This document shows, in pieces, positions 48,264 to 60,165 of a stretch of DNA of 64,000 bases. This stretch comes from Miscanthus floridulus (taxonomy: Eukaryota; Streptophyta; Magnoliopsida; Poales; Poaceae), in contig NC_089591.1 of the NCBI RefSeq assembly GCF_019320115.1, forward strand, positions 56,978,078-57,042,077, in the 5' to 3' direction. Every line of letters begins with the position of its first letter. The first letter of the stretch is position 1. The notes under the pieces were generated by a model. The model was not told the DNA's origin, ran no database searches, and saw only the letters and a list, made by a program, of their open reading frames with translations. A program made the position numbers and the translations under genes.

Positions 48264-51200
48264 ATGACGGACGGTTCGGAGATAGACGACAGCAGCGGCA
48301 CTGATGTGGCTGCCCAGACATGACAGAAGGTCGTCGTGCGCACGGTGTGAGAGGTCAGCGGCACCAGTTGGCCGACGCTGACTCGCACCAACTATGGCGA
48401 GTGGGCAGTGACCGTGAAGGTCAAGCTTAGAGCCCGATGGCTCTGGAATACCATTGACAAGGACACCGACAACGAAGAAGACGACATATCAGCGTTGGAG
48501 GCTATTATTGTTGTTGTGCCAGCAGAATACAGGGAGCCATTGGAGGCGAAAAACTCTGCTAAGGAGACGTGGAAGGCCATTGCAGCGATGCACGTCGGCT
48601 CCGACCGTGCAAAGAAGGTGACGGCTCAGCTGCTAAAGCAGGAGTACGCCAATCTCAAGTTCAATGATGCTGAGTCGGTGGAGGAGTTCTCTCTCCGCCT
48701 ACAGTCGCTCATCAGCAAGCTGAGGAGCCACGGCGTCACCATCGACGAAGAAGAGGTGGTCTCCAAGTACCTCTACTCCATGCCAGTGAAGTACATTCAA
48801 ATCGCTCTCTCCATAGAGACGACGCTGGACTTGTCCACCCTCACCATTGAGGATGTGATAGGCCGTCTGCGGGCGGTGGATGAGCGCATAGAGTAGGCCA
48901 CAACAACAACAGACAGCGGCAAGTTGCTGCTAACAGAGGAGGAGTGGGCTGTCCGGATGAAGGAGAAGAAGTCCAGGGAAGCCTCCTCCAGCCACGGTGG
49001 CGATTGCAAACGCCGCGACAAGGCTTCTTCAGAGAAGAAGATGAAGAAGGTCGACCCTAACGCCTATCGGCGCTGCGAAAAGACGAGCCATTGGGCAAAG
49101 GAGTGCCTAAATCACAAGCAAAAGAAGAAGGTTAAGGCTCATTTAGCGCAGGTTGATGAGGATGATGAGGCCACTCTCTTGATGGCGATGTTCTATGCAC
49201 TACACGACATTGAGGCCAAGGAGAAGAGAAAGGTGATGGCGGTGGAAGGGCACGGCAAGGCTCTGAATGTTGTCAACCTCAACGAACCGCACGCCCAAGT
49301 CCACCTTGGACGTGTGGGTGGCGAGCAGGAGCAGCGGTGGTATCTAGACTTCGACACCAACAACCACATGACGGGCTCCAAAGAAGCCTTCTCTAAGCTC
49401 GACGGCAATGTGACCGGCACGGTGAAGTTCGGTGATGGCTCAAGGGTGGTGATCCAAGGGCGTGGCACCATCATCTTTAGGTGCCAGAATAGCAAGCACC
49501 ACGCGTTGACGGATGTATATTACATCCCCCTGCTGCGTTCAAACATCATCAGCATTGGCTAGCTGGATGAGCGCGGCAGTGAGGTACTGATCAAGGACGA
49601 CGTCCTCATGATCAGGGAATGGGAGCAGCAGCTTCTTGCCAAGGTGAAGAGGTCTCAGAACTGGCTATACCTATTTGACTTGAAGGTAGAGCAACCCATC
49701 TGCTTGGCTACACGGCACACGAAGGAGCCGTGGCTGTGGCATGCCCGGTATGGTCATCTTAGCTTCGACGCTCTTGGTCAGCTGGAGAAGATGGTGACTA
49801 GGTTGCCTCATATCAGGTATGCAGATGAGTTGTGTGATAGATGCCTGGTCAGGAAGCAAAGAAGGTTGCCATTCCCAAAGACGGTGAAGTACCACGTGGC
49901 AGAGGCCCTCGAGCTAGTCCATGGTGACCTCTGTGGGCTGATCACACCAACGACACACGACAGGCGCAAGTACTTCATCTTGCTAGTGGATGACTATAGC
50001 CAGTTCATGTGGCCACAGCTTCTAACTAGCAAGACCGAGGCAGCAGAAGCGGTCAAGAAGTTCAAGGCACGCGCGGAGGCAGAGAGCGGCAAGAAGCTGC
50101 GCGTGCTGTGGACTAATCGCGACGGCGAATTCACTTCGGTGGAGTTCGTCGCGTACTGTGCGGATTAGGGTGTGGTGCGACACCACACCGCGGTGTACTC
50201 ACCATAGTAGAATGACGTGGTGGAGCAGCGAAACCAGACGATGGTTGGTATGGCTCGATCCATGATGAAGGCCAAAAGCATGCTGGCAAAGTTCTAGGGA
50301 GAGGCGGTGACCACGACGGTGTTCATCCTCAATGTGTGCCCACCAAGGCTCTAAAGGGCAAGACGTCATTCGAGGCTTGGCATAGACACAGGCCGAATGT
50401 GTCCTTCCTTAGGATATTTGGCTGCGTCGACCATGTGAAGAACACCAAGCCTCACGTCGGCAAGCTAGAAGATAGGAGCATGCTGATGGTGCTCCTAGGC
50501 TACGAGGAGGGCACCAAGGCGTATCAGCTCTATGATCCCAAGGGAGGCAAGGTGGTGATCTCTAGGGATGTGGTGTTTGATGAGATGGCGGCCTAGGACT
50601 GGGAGGGTCCGGGCACGGGGGAAGCTGGCAGCTTGAGCAACACCTTCTTCGTCGAACACTTAGTCATCCACGGTGGTGGCGACACTAGAGAAGAGGTGCC
50701 AATCACCCCATGAGTGGTGCCGAGCGGTCCAGCAGCAATGTCGACCACTCCAGAGGGGGTGCCGAGCACTTCAGCAGCTGTGCCGAGCGCTCCAGCAGTG
50801 GAGCCGACCACTCCGGCACATGAAATATAGGAAAAAGAATATTTTTCATTTTATTAAAATTCATCATAAGGAGTAGCAACATGGATATGCATACATGCCG
50901 GTGCATTTGATTTATTGCAATGAGTGGTTGAATCCAAAATTTAAAATGAATTCAAAATGCTTTTGAAAATGAATTTGAAAATAGCTTTGAAATAAACGAA
51001 AAGAAAAGAAAAGAGAATTAGAAAATAAAAGAGTTTTCAAAAGTTTGCAAAAGTTCAGTTTTGGAAACCTCCCAAAAGTTCGTCGTCAAGGGCGCTAAAC
51101 ACAAGGTGCTCAAACTACGCAAGGCGCTCTACGGGCTACGGCAGGCCCCTCGAGCGTGGAACGCCAAGCTCGATGCCACCTTGGGCGAGCTTGGGTTCAC

Positions 51201-51885
51201 TCACTGCACTACAGAGCACGCGCTCTACATGCGACAACGGGGAAGGAGGAGCTCATCGTCGGCGTGTACGTGGATGACTTAATCGTCACCAGAGCGTGAG
51301 CAGAGGGCATCAACGCTTTCAAGCACGAGATGGTGGCTCATTTCAAGATGAGCGATCTCAGTGCACTCCCTACTACCTTGGCATCGAGGTGAGGTAGGGG
51401 AAATAGATCATCTCCCTGGGGCAACACGTCTATGCGGAGAAGCTGCTAGAGGACGGTGGAGTGCAAGCCATGCGCGACTCCGATGGAGGAGCGGCTGAAG
51501 CTGAGCAAGCACAGCACTACTACGAAGGTGGATGCGATGCGCTACCAGAGCATCATTAGTGGGCTGTGCTACCTCACTCATACCCGACCGAACATTGTGT
51601 TCGCAGTTGGGTACGTCAGCCATTTCATGGAGGACCCACGCAAAGATTACTGGTCAACAGTGAAAAGGTTGCTACACTATGTCAAGGGGACTCTTAAATC
51701 AAGCAATCATCTTCCCCAAGAGTGGCGGTAAGGGTGGGTTGCGGCTCACGATCTTCAGTGATGCCCCCTCAAGGCAAAGGAAGGTGAGCCGGAGCTCACT
51801 ATCTTCAGCGATGCGGACATGGCGGGTGACATTGATGGACGACGGAGCACCTCTGGCATGCTCGTCTTCTTTGGAGTGACCCCCA
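48264..51885 (+). pseudogene. Copia gag-pol polyprotein, many stops
   Basis: From ATG 48264 one frame runs to about 50330 with several stops (48321, 48348, 48894, 49560, 50166, 50205, 50208 and others). Gag (UBN2 type) spans 48360-48896 and includes LLKQEYANLKFNDAESVEEF. A degraded zinc knuckle, RRCEKTSHWAKEC, is near 49065. The protease region has WYLDFDTNNHMTG (49339). The pre-integrase HHCC domain (WHARYGHLSFDAL, CDRCLVRKQ) and the integrase core (LVHGDLCG, LLVDDYSQFMW) follow. After a frame change come FEAWHRHRPNVSFLRIFGC and a C-terminal integrase part to 50596. RT resumes only at 51061 with KALYGLRQAPRAWNAKLD, then YVDD near 51265, and an RNase H lead-in to DGRRSTSGMLVFFGV at 51880. It is non-functional. 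Confidence 0.9.
50815..51056. other. AT-rich segment replacing the front of RT
   Basis: About 240 bases of AT-rich, purine-biased DNA with no coding content lie between the integrase C-terminal region and the back half of RT. It resembles LTR debris. It marks a deletion with filler, or an insertion plus deletion. Confidence 0.5.
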
Positions 51886-52622
51886 TGTAACAGAACCGAC
51901 CAATTATACGAAATTAAGCAAGAAAATCATCCACCAGAGCAGACGATTTAGCAAACTTAAGCCTGTATAACCCGGTAGTCCGTGAAATCACGAAGGATTT
52001 CAAACCAACTTCCATTCCAGCCAAGATCATAATAAGTTTAGCGGTCACCATCACATATTACATACAAGTTTGCATCTCAGATACATCAGAGTTTCAACAT
52101 AGTTATTACAAAACCAGTTCGAATAAAAGTAGCGGAAGTCATTTGTTCAAACCACACACACACTCACGCGGAGTTTAAATATAGTGCCAGCGAATGATCA
52201 TCTCCAACAAAAGCATCAAACGAGACATAAGGAATGACCATGCCCATGGTCCTAAGCATCACCCATCGTAGGATAAAGGTAGTTGATACAGTAGCCGTAA
52301 TACATCTGCCCATCTGCAACAAGTGGAAATAAAACCCTGAGTACGAGAAGGTACTCAGCTAGACTTACCCGACATAACCAAAAATAAGTGACACCAAGGA
52401 TTATGAAGGGCTTTATAGTAGGGTAGCTGACTCATTTGCAAAAGAAGCATTTTTAGCATTTCAAGAACCTTTCTAAAAGCATTATTGCTAAGTTAATCAT
52501 TATTAACCTGTCGACTAGATTTGCACCTATACTAGAGTAAACATGTGATTAAGCAGATAATGATAACCAATGATCATTAAACAACTTCCATACTGTTATA
52601 TTCATTATAACTGTCCAAGTGT
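51886..52622 (-). mobile_element. LTR-like element truncated by the assembly gap
   Basis: It starts TGTAACAGAACC at the exact point where the Copia RNase H frame breaks. It shares with the 4.46 kb insertion a block reading ATAAAACCCTGAGTAC...TACTCAGC...GACTTACCCG (52330-52371 here, about 13429-13471 there), so it is probably a related long LTR. The other end is lost in the gap, so neither length nor target duplication can be judged. Confidence 0.6.
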
Positions 52623-52722
52623 NNNNNNNNNNNNNNNNNNNNNNNNNNNNNNNNNNNNNNNNNNNNNNNNNNNNNNNNNNNNNNNNNNNNNNNNNNNNNN
52701 NNNNNNNNNNNNNNNNNNNNNN
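52623..52722. other. Assembly gap of exactly 100 N
   Basis: A run of 100 N is the usual placeholder for a scaffold join of unknown size. It falls between a transposon and the C-terminal end of the host gene. Confidence 0.99.
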
Positions 52723-55700
52723 TTTCCTAATCCATAGAGCCAGTCCCTTATACGCTGTGGTACTTCTTCCACCAAAGCTTGAGGAAGGGTCTCCTTCCAG
52801 GCCATTGAGCACGCTTGCCTCCAGGGATAGGCGCATAGTAAGGTCTCATGGCCAATCTCAACTAATGACATATTCACATAATCAAAAAGAAGCTTTTGGT
52901 TCGACCTTCGCTCCCTTGACTTAGCAGCCTCCTCCTTCCGGTCCAATAACTTGTCACACAATGCAGGGTCTAGAGGGCAATCAGGCAAGTACCAGCCTGT
53001 GAAGACCATACCCAACTGCAGATCGCCTAACCCAGCAGATGATACAATCTTTTGTACAAAGGCAACACATTCAAGTTCATCATTGTCCACGCTCGAGAGA
53101 GGGGTTAAGTTTGTCAAATCAAGTAAAGGTGAAGGTGAGCTCATATCCTCCCATGATAATGTTCGTGTGACAGAGTCAATTGCATCAGATCGTAAGGCAA
53201 TTCCTAGGATATGATAAAAGAGGTAGTTAGTATAAAAACAAGGAAGCAATAGTAAACGCACAAGTCAAAAGAGGGAGCAAGACTTACTCTCATTGCTACA
53301 AGGAAAGCTTCTTGATGATTCAGATCCATTAATGTTGCTATCTTCAAATGATACATCAAGAACTGAAGTAGGACTAGGCTTATCACAGCTACCATTCAGA
53401 CCACCTGATCTAAATCCATCAAGATGTTCACTTGGACAGGCGGAAGAAATAGGTACTTCAATAGAAACAATATCCTGCAGCATGTCTCATCGTCAGTTTA
53501 CTGAGGATAACAAAAGTAGAGAACAAAAATAAAACGTATTGAGGAAAAAAACAGTCACAGAAAATTATAGCAGAAATGATCAAAGCAACAAGAAAAAAGA
53601 ACAGTAAGGGCATAGCGAAATAATTTAAGTGCCTACTTTTGAAGAACATATTGTTTGAGTAGTAGAACTATCATCTTTGTCCTCACAAAATGGCATAGCA
53701 CCAATATTATGGCCACCCTGTGGTTTCATGCTGCCAAAACAAGTGACTTCAACTTTCCCATCAGAGCTAGAAGATAGGATGATTTTCTCTTTTGACTGCC
53801 TTTTACTTTTAGGGAAGAAAAAACTCGAAACTATCCCTTTGAATGATGACTTTGCTTTATCTGAACCTTGTAGCCGAGTTTGGTGTTTTACAGCCTTCAC
53901 AATTTGATGACGGGGCATTTGGTGCTATGTTATCAAACATGGACGATGACACTGGGACAGATTTTGATCTTGCTAAAGACTTTGGAGAGCTCTGCCCATC
54001 TCCTTCATTCTCTCTAAGAGCAGTTATACACGTAGTTTGCAGGGTCATCTCATTCTCAGCATCACATGGCCGACTACTTGAAACAGAACCCATACCACCA
54101 ACTTCTTTCTTGACTCCTCGAAGGGAAAGCATTTCTCCCAAAGTGCTTGAGCTTCTTGGTAATTGCATCTTTTCTTGGTTGGTCTCATTATATGCTACTG
54201 ACGCCCATCTTTCTGAAAGCCGTTTTTTAGCTTCCCTGATCACAGATGACTCAGGCAACCGTGATGTTCTGCTAAAAGTTGAACCTGAGTAAGGACTGTT
54301 GTATCTTTTGAAGTGATCCCATGAATGCCGCGATACTGGGCTAACGATCTCCAAGTCACTTAGGTTACCATCTTCTTCATCAATGTAGTCAACTTCTGAT
54401 CTGCTGAAAGAGCTTTCATCTCCACCATAGCCATTTGAGTATACAGAAGATAATAAAGACTCATCCCTGCCGATGTAGACCATCTGGTGGGTAACTGTCA
54501 TCTTCTAAACCTCCATAAAAACCTATCTGCTCAGTCAACCGAGCTGGGGCTGCTTGGGGTGTTAGCCTGGCCATTGTTCTACTAGGCTTGCCAGGACTAG
54601 GCTTCAGGACCACTATCCTAGTTGACTGGGATAAGGTAACTTCTGCTGAATGAGATCTCCGGTGTGTCCTCCGCATCACACGTTCATTTTCTTCATTTAT
54701 TCTGTGTGTTCTGATTTCCCTTCTGCATTCACTCTCAACAAATTTAGTTGGTTTCAACACAGTAATACGCTTTGTCTGAGGTGGTGATGGGCTTCTGTGA
54801 AGTCCAGCTAGCTGCTTTGAGAAAGTAGAGTTTGGTTCCTCAAGAAACTTAAGAAACAAATCTCTATTAGAACTTAGAACCTCAACAGCTTCTTGAAACT
54901 CCTTTGAATGGAGGAGTTTCTCATTTGTAGCAAGACGCTTTGCTTCCATGAACTTCTGACGAATAATTTCCATCCTTATGTCCCTCTTGCTCCTGGAAGA
55001 CATTTCCCTAGGAAAACTTTGGTCCTGAAGATAATATGTTCTCAATGGTTCTTCACTGACTTCATAAACATCCTTAAATTCAACTGTTTCTTTGGGTCCT
55101 ACGGGTTTGTCGCATGTTGTCATACTGGAATGGTACTGCTCTTGATGTTGATGGAGATTGTTTGTTTCGACCAAATTCCCATTTAAGCTGTCTTTTCTTC
55201 ACATTTCTTTTAGCAGAATGTAATGCTGGCTCTTGACCAGGTAGATCTTCTTCAAGTCCCATTAATCTAGCAACCACACTTGGTGACTTCTTCTTTGACT
55301 CCAATTCCTTGGGCATCTCCTTTTCTAATGCCACATTCAATGGAGACGCATTTGATTTATTTCTTGATGAGCTCCAGTTACTAGCTCCCTGCAGCAATAT
55401 TCTTATTATTAGAACACAAAAAATGTATCACTTCAATGAAATTTAGTAGCAAAATCACCTAAAGAAAATGGTAGTAACAGACACGACATGTTACTTACTA
55501 CTTTATCATTGGCATAAACTTTAGCAGAATCAACTGTTCTCTTGACAACTTGCTTGTTTCTACATGCTGGAGAACCTGAAATATCCAAGCAGAACGTACA
55601 GCAATTTCAGTTTTGAGAATCAGTCCTTGCAAGGTTCAAAGGAGCAATAGAACCTCTGAACACTGTTAATCTAAGAAGGGGAAAAACAAGGAAGAAAAAG

Positions 55701-56121
55701 ACAAGTTAAGCATGTCATCTTCTAGATTGAAAAATGGCAAACATGGTGCAAAGGAATCATTGTCCACAAGACACCAATGCCATCTAGTCCCACACAAAAG
55801 AGGACATCGGAAAAATTTGTCCCAGGCCAATTGCAAAAGATTGCATCTCACCAGCACCAAATAGTACCACTTCTAGAAATGTATTATTTTCCACCAGTAG
55901 AGAAGATAATTAAAATCAAGTCTTGTAGAGCATTGCACTCAACAGCCTTGCAAGTTGCAACAAAAATTCAAAGTGGAAGAAACTTATGTACCATCTGTAC
56001 GAGCTCGATCTGTGAGCAAGTTCGTGCTAGACATCCCTGCAGCTGAGGTCGAATAGGTTGATCATTGCCTTCTTCTGATCATAAACGCGACCTCTGAGCA
56101 TGGCAACATTGATAGAGAGTC
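52723..56121 (-). CDS. TRM-like protein gene (DUF3741/DUF4378), partial, with frameshifts
   Basis: A minus-strand host gene; exons I can trace are 56121-55991 (ATG at 56101), 55575-55499, 55388-53637, 53474-53288 and 53203 to the gap. It opens MLRGRVYDQKKAMINLFDL, has the family motif VVARLMGLEEDLPGQ (55260), a basic serine-rich middle (FFFPKSKRQSKEK), and the DUF4378 region near the end (KLLFDYVNMSLVEIG, LVEEVPQRIRDWLYGLG). Proteins of this type are large, plant-specific and include the TON1-recruiting-motif (TRM)/LONGIFOLIA group linked to microtubules and organ shape; which member this is cannot be said. Single extra bases break the frame near 56042, 55194, 54466 and 53864. The last few dozen residues and the stop are missing. 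It is either a real gene with sequencing errors or a recent pseudogene. Confidence 0.8.
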
Positions 56122-57891
56122 CTGAAAATATTAGTTATGACAAAAAAGGATATAAGTGCAAGGACATGAAGAAAATGAAACTTTACCAACTACAGTAGGC
56201 TTGTACCTGAGATCTATAAAGCCTAAAGAAGTCTAACTGAAAGACAAGAGCACGACAGTTAGCTGGTACCATCCGCTAGCGGAGTGGTGGGTGGATATAT
56301 AGGTAACCAGAGTTTGAAGAGTTTTGGGGTGCCCCTAGGTCTCAGCATCAATTTTTGAAAAAATTCAAGCCTTAATTTTGAACTCGGGCACGACGTCAGA
56401 CTCAGAGTATATCGCTGTAGCAAGATGCTGTCCTTTCAGAGAAAACACACATGCCTAAAGCTGGGCTTTTGCAGGCATAGGCCATACAGTACATTGTGCA
56501 AGGGAAGCAGAACACATCTCATGGCGCTGTTGTTGTTTATAGAAACCAAAAGAAAGTTAGCCGGCACGCCCAACGATATGAAACGATGGTGACAGAGCAA
56601 CAGGCAAGATGGAAAAGTGGAATGTAGCAAAGATCAGGAGGTACTAACATAAGCAAATGCACCGAGCTGAAAACTAATTAGTACAAATCTATGATTATGA
56701 TCAAAAGGAATCTTTCAGCACGAAAAGCCTTTTAAAGCCTGCACTTTTTGGGGCCAGATACAGTGGTAAACTAAACCTCACAGCTCAGAGGGGAGAGAAG
56801 GCAAAAGGCACGCAGCTTTGTGCTCTATGGGATAAGGATATATCAAAGCTCGAACTAGTATTAACTTAATCAGAGCTCAGAGGTGAGTGAGACAACTACA
56901 GAACGATGCAAGTCTACGACAACAACAGAACGATGCAGTGGCGACAGTGAGAGTAACGAGATTACCACTAGTGGCACATTTTTTTAAGACCCAATTTTGT
57001 TTCTCAGCAAATTTAATCGGTGGAAAGACAGAGAGACGATGATAAAAAGACGAGAAGACGTACAAAACTAGGAAGAATGGAAACCAATGAGACGTATGCT
57101 GAAGCCCTAAACGAACTCTCCGAAAGCAAAAGCAAAAGGAAACCACTTACCGAAGTCTGCAGTTCTTGCAGAAGAAAAACACCATGAACTCGAAGGTTTC
57201 CAAGCAGAAACGCAGCTGAAAACAGGCCAACTCTATGCAGCAATCGAGAGGCACGACTACGAGGACCGCACGGGCAACGGCGGACGGGACACGGGAGGAG
57301 GGGAGTTCAGAGCCGGCCAACCGCGCGATGCAGAGAAACGCCAGAGGGGGGGAGGAATCTTGCAGGCAAATACTAGCTCGAGCATTTAAACTGCAAAGCC
57401 TGCGTCTTTGCCGGGCTGCTCGTCAGAGGGCATCGCGGCCTGGGCCTGCACAGGGCTGACGGACGGCGGACGGGACGCGCGTTCGAGCAATAAATTCTCG
57501 GGCGCGGGAGCGGAAAGGAACGGGAGGAGCCTGGCAAAGGCAAAGGCGGCGCTTTTACGCCGGCAGCGATGGGAATTCGGACCTGGCGATCCATAAACTC
57601 CGCTCAGATCTCCAGATTCTCCTTTTGCGCAGAGATTGGACCCCCAAAATTCGCAGACTGAACCCACAAGCACCAAATGCAGCCTTAAATCTCAGCAGGA
57701 ACATCACCGAAACAGGATTACCCCCACAAGCAATGCAGCACGCAACAAGGCGGCGCATCCAAGACTCGGAAGCACAAATTTTGCGGCGAAAGGTTACCAA
57801 AAAAAAACGGAAGAAAAGATCTAAGGAAGATGGCCAAAAAAAAAAGAAAGGGAGGTTTTCCAGCCACCAGTATCTCCCGTATTACCGGGAT

Positions 57892-57951
<60 letters not shown>

Positions 57952-58110
57952 TGAGCGAATGAGTGAAACAGGCGGAATTGGGAGGAGCTCACCTGCGGCG
58001 AGGAGGGCAGGAGCATTCGCCGGCGCGGGGCGCGACGCGCGACGCGGGACGGAGCAGTGGTGGTGAGCGCTAAGCGACGCGGTGGGAGGTCGGTGTGGAA
58101 GGGGATGGAT
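56122..58110 (-). promoter_or_regulatory. 5' untranslated exons and introns of the TRM-like gene
   Basis: There are no coding exons here. On the minus strand, donor-like sites follow two possible leader exons: ACTTCG/GTAAGT at 57151 and CGCCGCAG/GTGAGC near 57991. Transcription probably starts between about 58000 and 58150, or near 57240 for a shorter leader. GC content rises sharply from 57230 to 58300. The exact start site is not visible. Confidence 0.45.
57897..57946. repeat. (GA)n microsatellite
   Basis: About 25 uninterrupted GA units, read as (CT)n on the strand of the gene. CT-rich runs are common in plant leaders and promoters. The long minus-strand open frame over it is an artefact. 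Confidence 0.95.
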
Positions 58111-58850
58111 CGATCGATCTCAGCCCAGCTCCTCTTGTGAACTGTTCTTTGTTGTTTCTTCCCCGCTAGCTTTGCGTTTCGTTCCGCTTTGCTTGGCTTT
58201 GGGTGTCCACCACCACTCTCACCTCGTGGCCCGCGTACGTTGGTTGCGTGCGTGCGTGCGGGAAATACCAAACCCGAAAAGTGGTGATGATGGTGGGCGC
58301 CGGATGAGGTTGGATGAAGAGTGCAGGAGAGACTGGACTGAACTGCAATGCAAGGAAGTGGCATGAATTACGGGATACTGCAAGATCAGGCTTGGTAAAC
58401 TGCTAATCGAATGGGATGAGACTACCGTTGTTTATTCAACGACTCCACGCAATGTACTCAACTCCCAAAATGTATCGCGTAATAGTGATTGTGCCTTTGT
58501 TTCAAAAAAAAAAAAGTAACTGTGCCTCCGTTTTTTCAGGGTATGTCTATAATTAATTGAGTGAAATCAATGACCTCTACACACCATCGTGAACCAAAAC
58601 CAAGGACATTTGTTCATCTTCCACCTTGGGTTGCTTTTCTTTGTTCAGTTCTAACCTCCCCATGAATTGCTCATTCCTCTAACCCCCGTTGAATTTGTCA
58701 TAGTCGCTCGCCCGCGCTAAACTAGCGAGCTAGGAGCCTAGGACACTGTTGTCTTGACCCCACTCAATAGCCATCCTCCACGTCGCATCGTCACTGCACC
58801 ATGGGGCCGACCTACCAGGCTACCACCACCTAGCTAGGGGCTCCTTGAAA
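58111..58850. other. Gene-proximal and intergenic sequence
   Basis: GC-rich up to about 58300, probably the promoter side of the minus-strand gene; then mixed sequence with an A run at 58504-58516. No gene is recognised. Confidence 0.4.
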
Positions 58851-58854
58851 ACGC

Positions 58855-59480
58855 AGGATTTTTTTTTAACACATGAATGAAAACATGAGCTTGAGTGGAT
58901 GTTTTGGATCCTATAAAATTAATGTGAAAAAAGCACCAAAAGAAAGTTTCCTGTATTTTCCCTATGCCACAATCCTATGTTCCAAGGGTGCTACAATAAC
59001 AAATCCTATAGGATATTAGGATGAAGAATCATATGCTTTTCCTATGAAAATTCTTTGTTCCAAAGGAACCAAATAGTTATCTGCTAATGATTAGTTTTTT
59101 ATCCAAACAAGTCTAACTACTGATTAGCTAAATACCCAACTAACATTTATCTCACTAGTTAAAAGGCTAAATCAGCTAATAATTAGCTAGCTAGGCTTGT
59201 TTGATACATACCACTTAAAATTAACTAGCTAACAGCTGTTATCTTTTAGCTAGCTATTTTTTAGTAGGAGACTATTTGGATTCATCTGAATGTGCATATA
59301 ATTGTTAGTCTCTATTAGCAACTCCTAAACCAACTAATAGAATCCTCCTAGCTAATAACTAACATGCCTGTTGGATCTACTAATACTAACTTTAGCTGCT
59401 AACATTTTGTGCTAATGGATCCAAATAATTCTTAGCTCTGAATTATTAGCTAGCTAACTATTATCAGCTAATGGATCTAA
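58855..59480. mobile_element. Two adjacent MITE-like, self-complementary AT-rich segments
   Basis: The first (to about 59065) has CCTATG/CATAGG-type inverted words and ends TTCTTTGTTCCAAAGGAACC, as in a common grass MITE. The second (about 59065-59480) is packed with inverted AGCTAAT/ATTAGCT words and begins and ends with CAAATAG-TTATC and ATGGATC-type sequences. Ends and target duplications are not resolved. Confidence 0.4.
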
Positions 59481-59902
59481 GTAGAATTTTAATAAAAATT
59501 GCATTCCTCATACCCCAAAAAAAACCCCAAAGTCCAAAAAATAAGGTCGTCGGAGCTAGGGGGAATCATTCCATGTCCATACCCCCAAAACCCAAAGTGC
59601 AAAATAAGCTCATAGAGGAAAACATTCCACGTAAAAGGGGTATTGATGTCGCTCATAGAGCATGGTCAATGAAGTAATATAATAATATAGTTTCCTACTG
59701 GTTGTATTTACATTTATAGCTTATATATCAGCTCATTTATATAGTAGATAGCTACTAAGATATACTCCATCATTGATACATTGTTCATTTTCCTTCTTTT
59801 ATAAAGTTTCTTGAATTCATGTATCAACTGACTATAAACTTAGTCAGTACCAATGAGAGTTTATTCTCATTTAATAAGGTGACACATCAGCAAAAAAAAT
59901 GG
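59481..59902. other. Intergenic, no recognisable feature
   Basis: AT-rich sequence with one 68-codon open frame (59471-59677) lacking any known motif. Confidence 0.4.
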
Positions 59903-59904
59903 TG

Positions 59905-60165
59905 CACTCTCTTTGTCTACAAAAGACGCAATTCTCACTTTTCAAGTAGTCAAACGATTTAAAATTTGACCAAAATTATATAAAAGAAGTACTAACATTC
60001 ATGATATATGATAAGTACCATTAATTAATTATGAAAGATATTTTTTCTAGTAAATCTAACTAGAGACATAAAAGTTAATACTATTTACTATAAACTTAGT
60101 CTAAGTTAAGCTAGTTTGACTTGTACAGATCTCATAGTTGCATCCTTTTGTGGATTGAGGGAGTA
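59905..60165. mobile_element. Stowaway-like MITE
   Basis: The left end, CACTCTCTTTGTCTAC, and the right end, TTGTGGATTGAGGGAGTA, are degenerate versions of the CTCCCTCCGTCC / GGACGGAGGGAG ends of Tc1/mariner MITEs. They enclose an AT-rich body. Confidence 0.6.

Larger units (their letters stand above)
47731..51885 (+). mobile_element. Decayed Copia retrotransposon, 3' end missing
   Basis: A 5' LTR, primer-binding site, gag, integrase and part of RT/RNase H appear in the Copia order on the plus strand. The element is cut inside the RNase H region at 51885 by another LTR, so its own 3' LTR is absent or hidden in the gap beyond 52622. It is unrelated at the LTR level to the 2.4 kb family. Confidence 0.9.

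Noticed and set aside
57882..58364. 160-codon minus-strand open frame
   Set aside because: Its C-terminal part is the translation of a CT microsatellite, and the rest has no recognisable domain. It overlaps the likely leader of the TRM-like gene.
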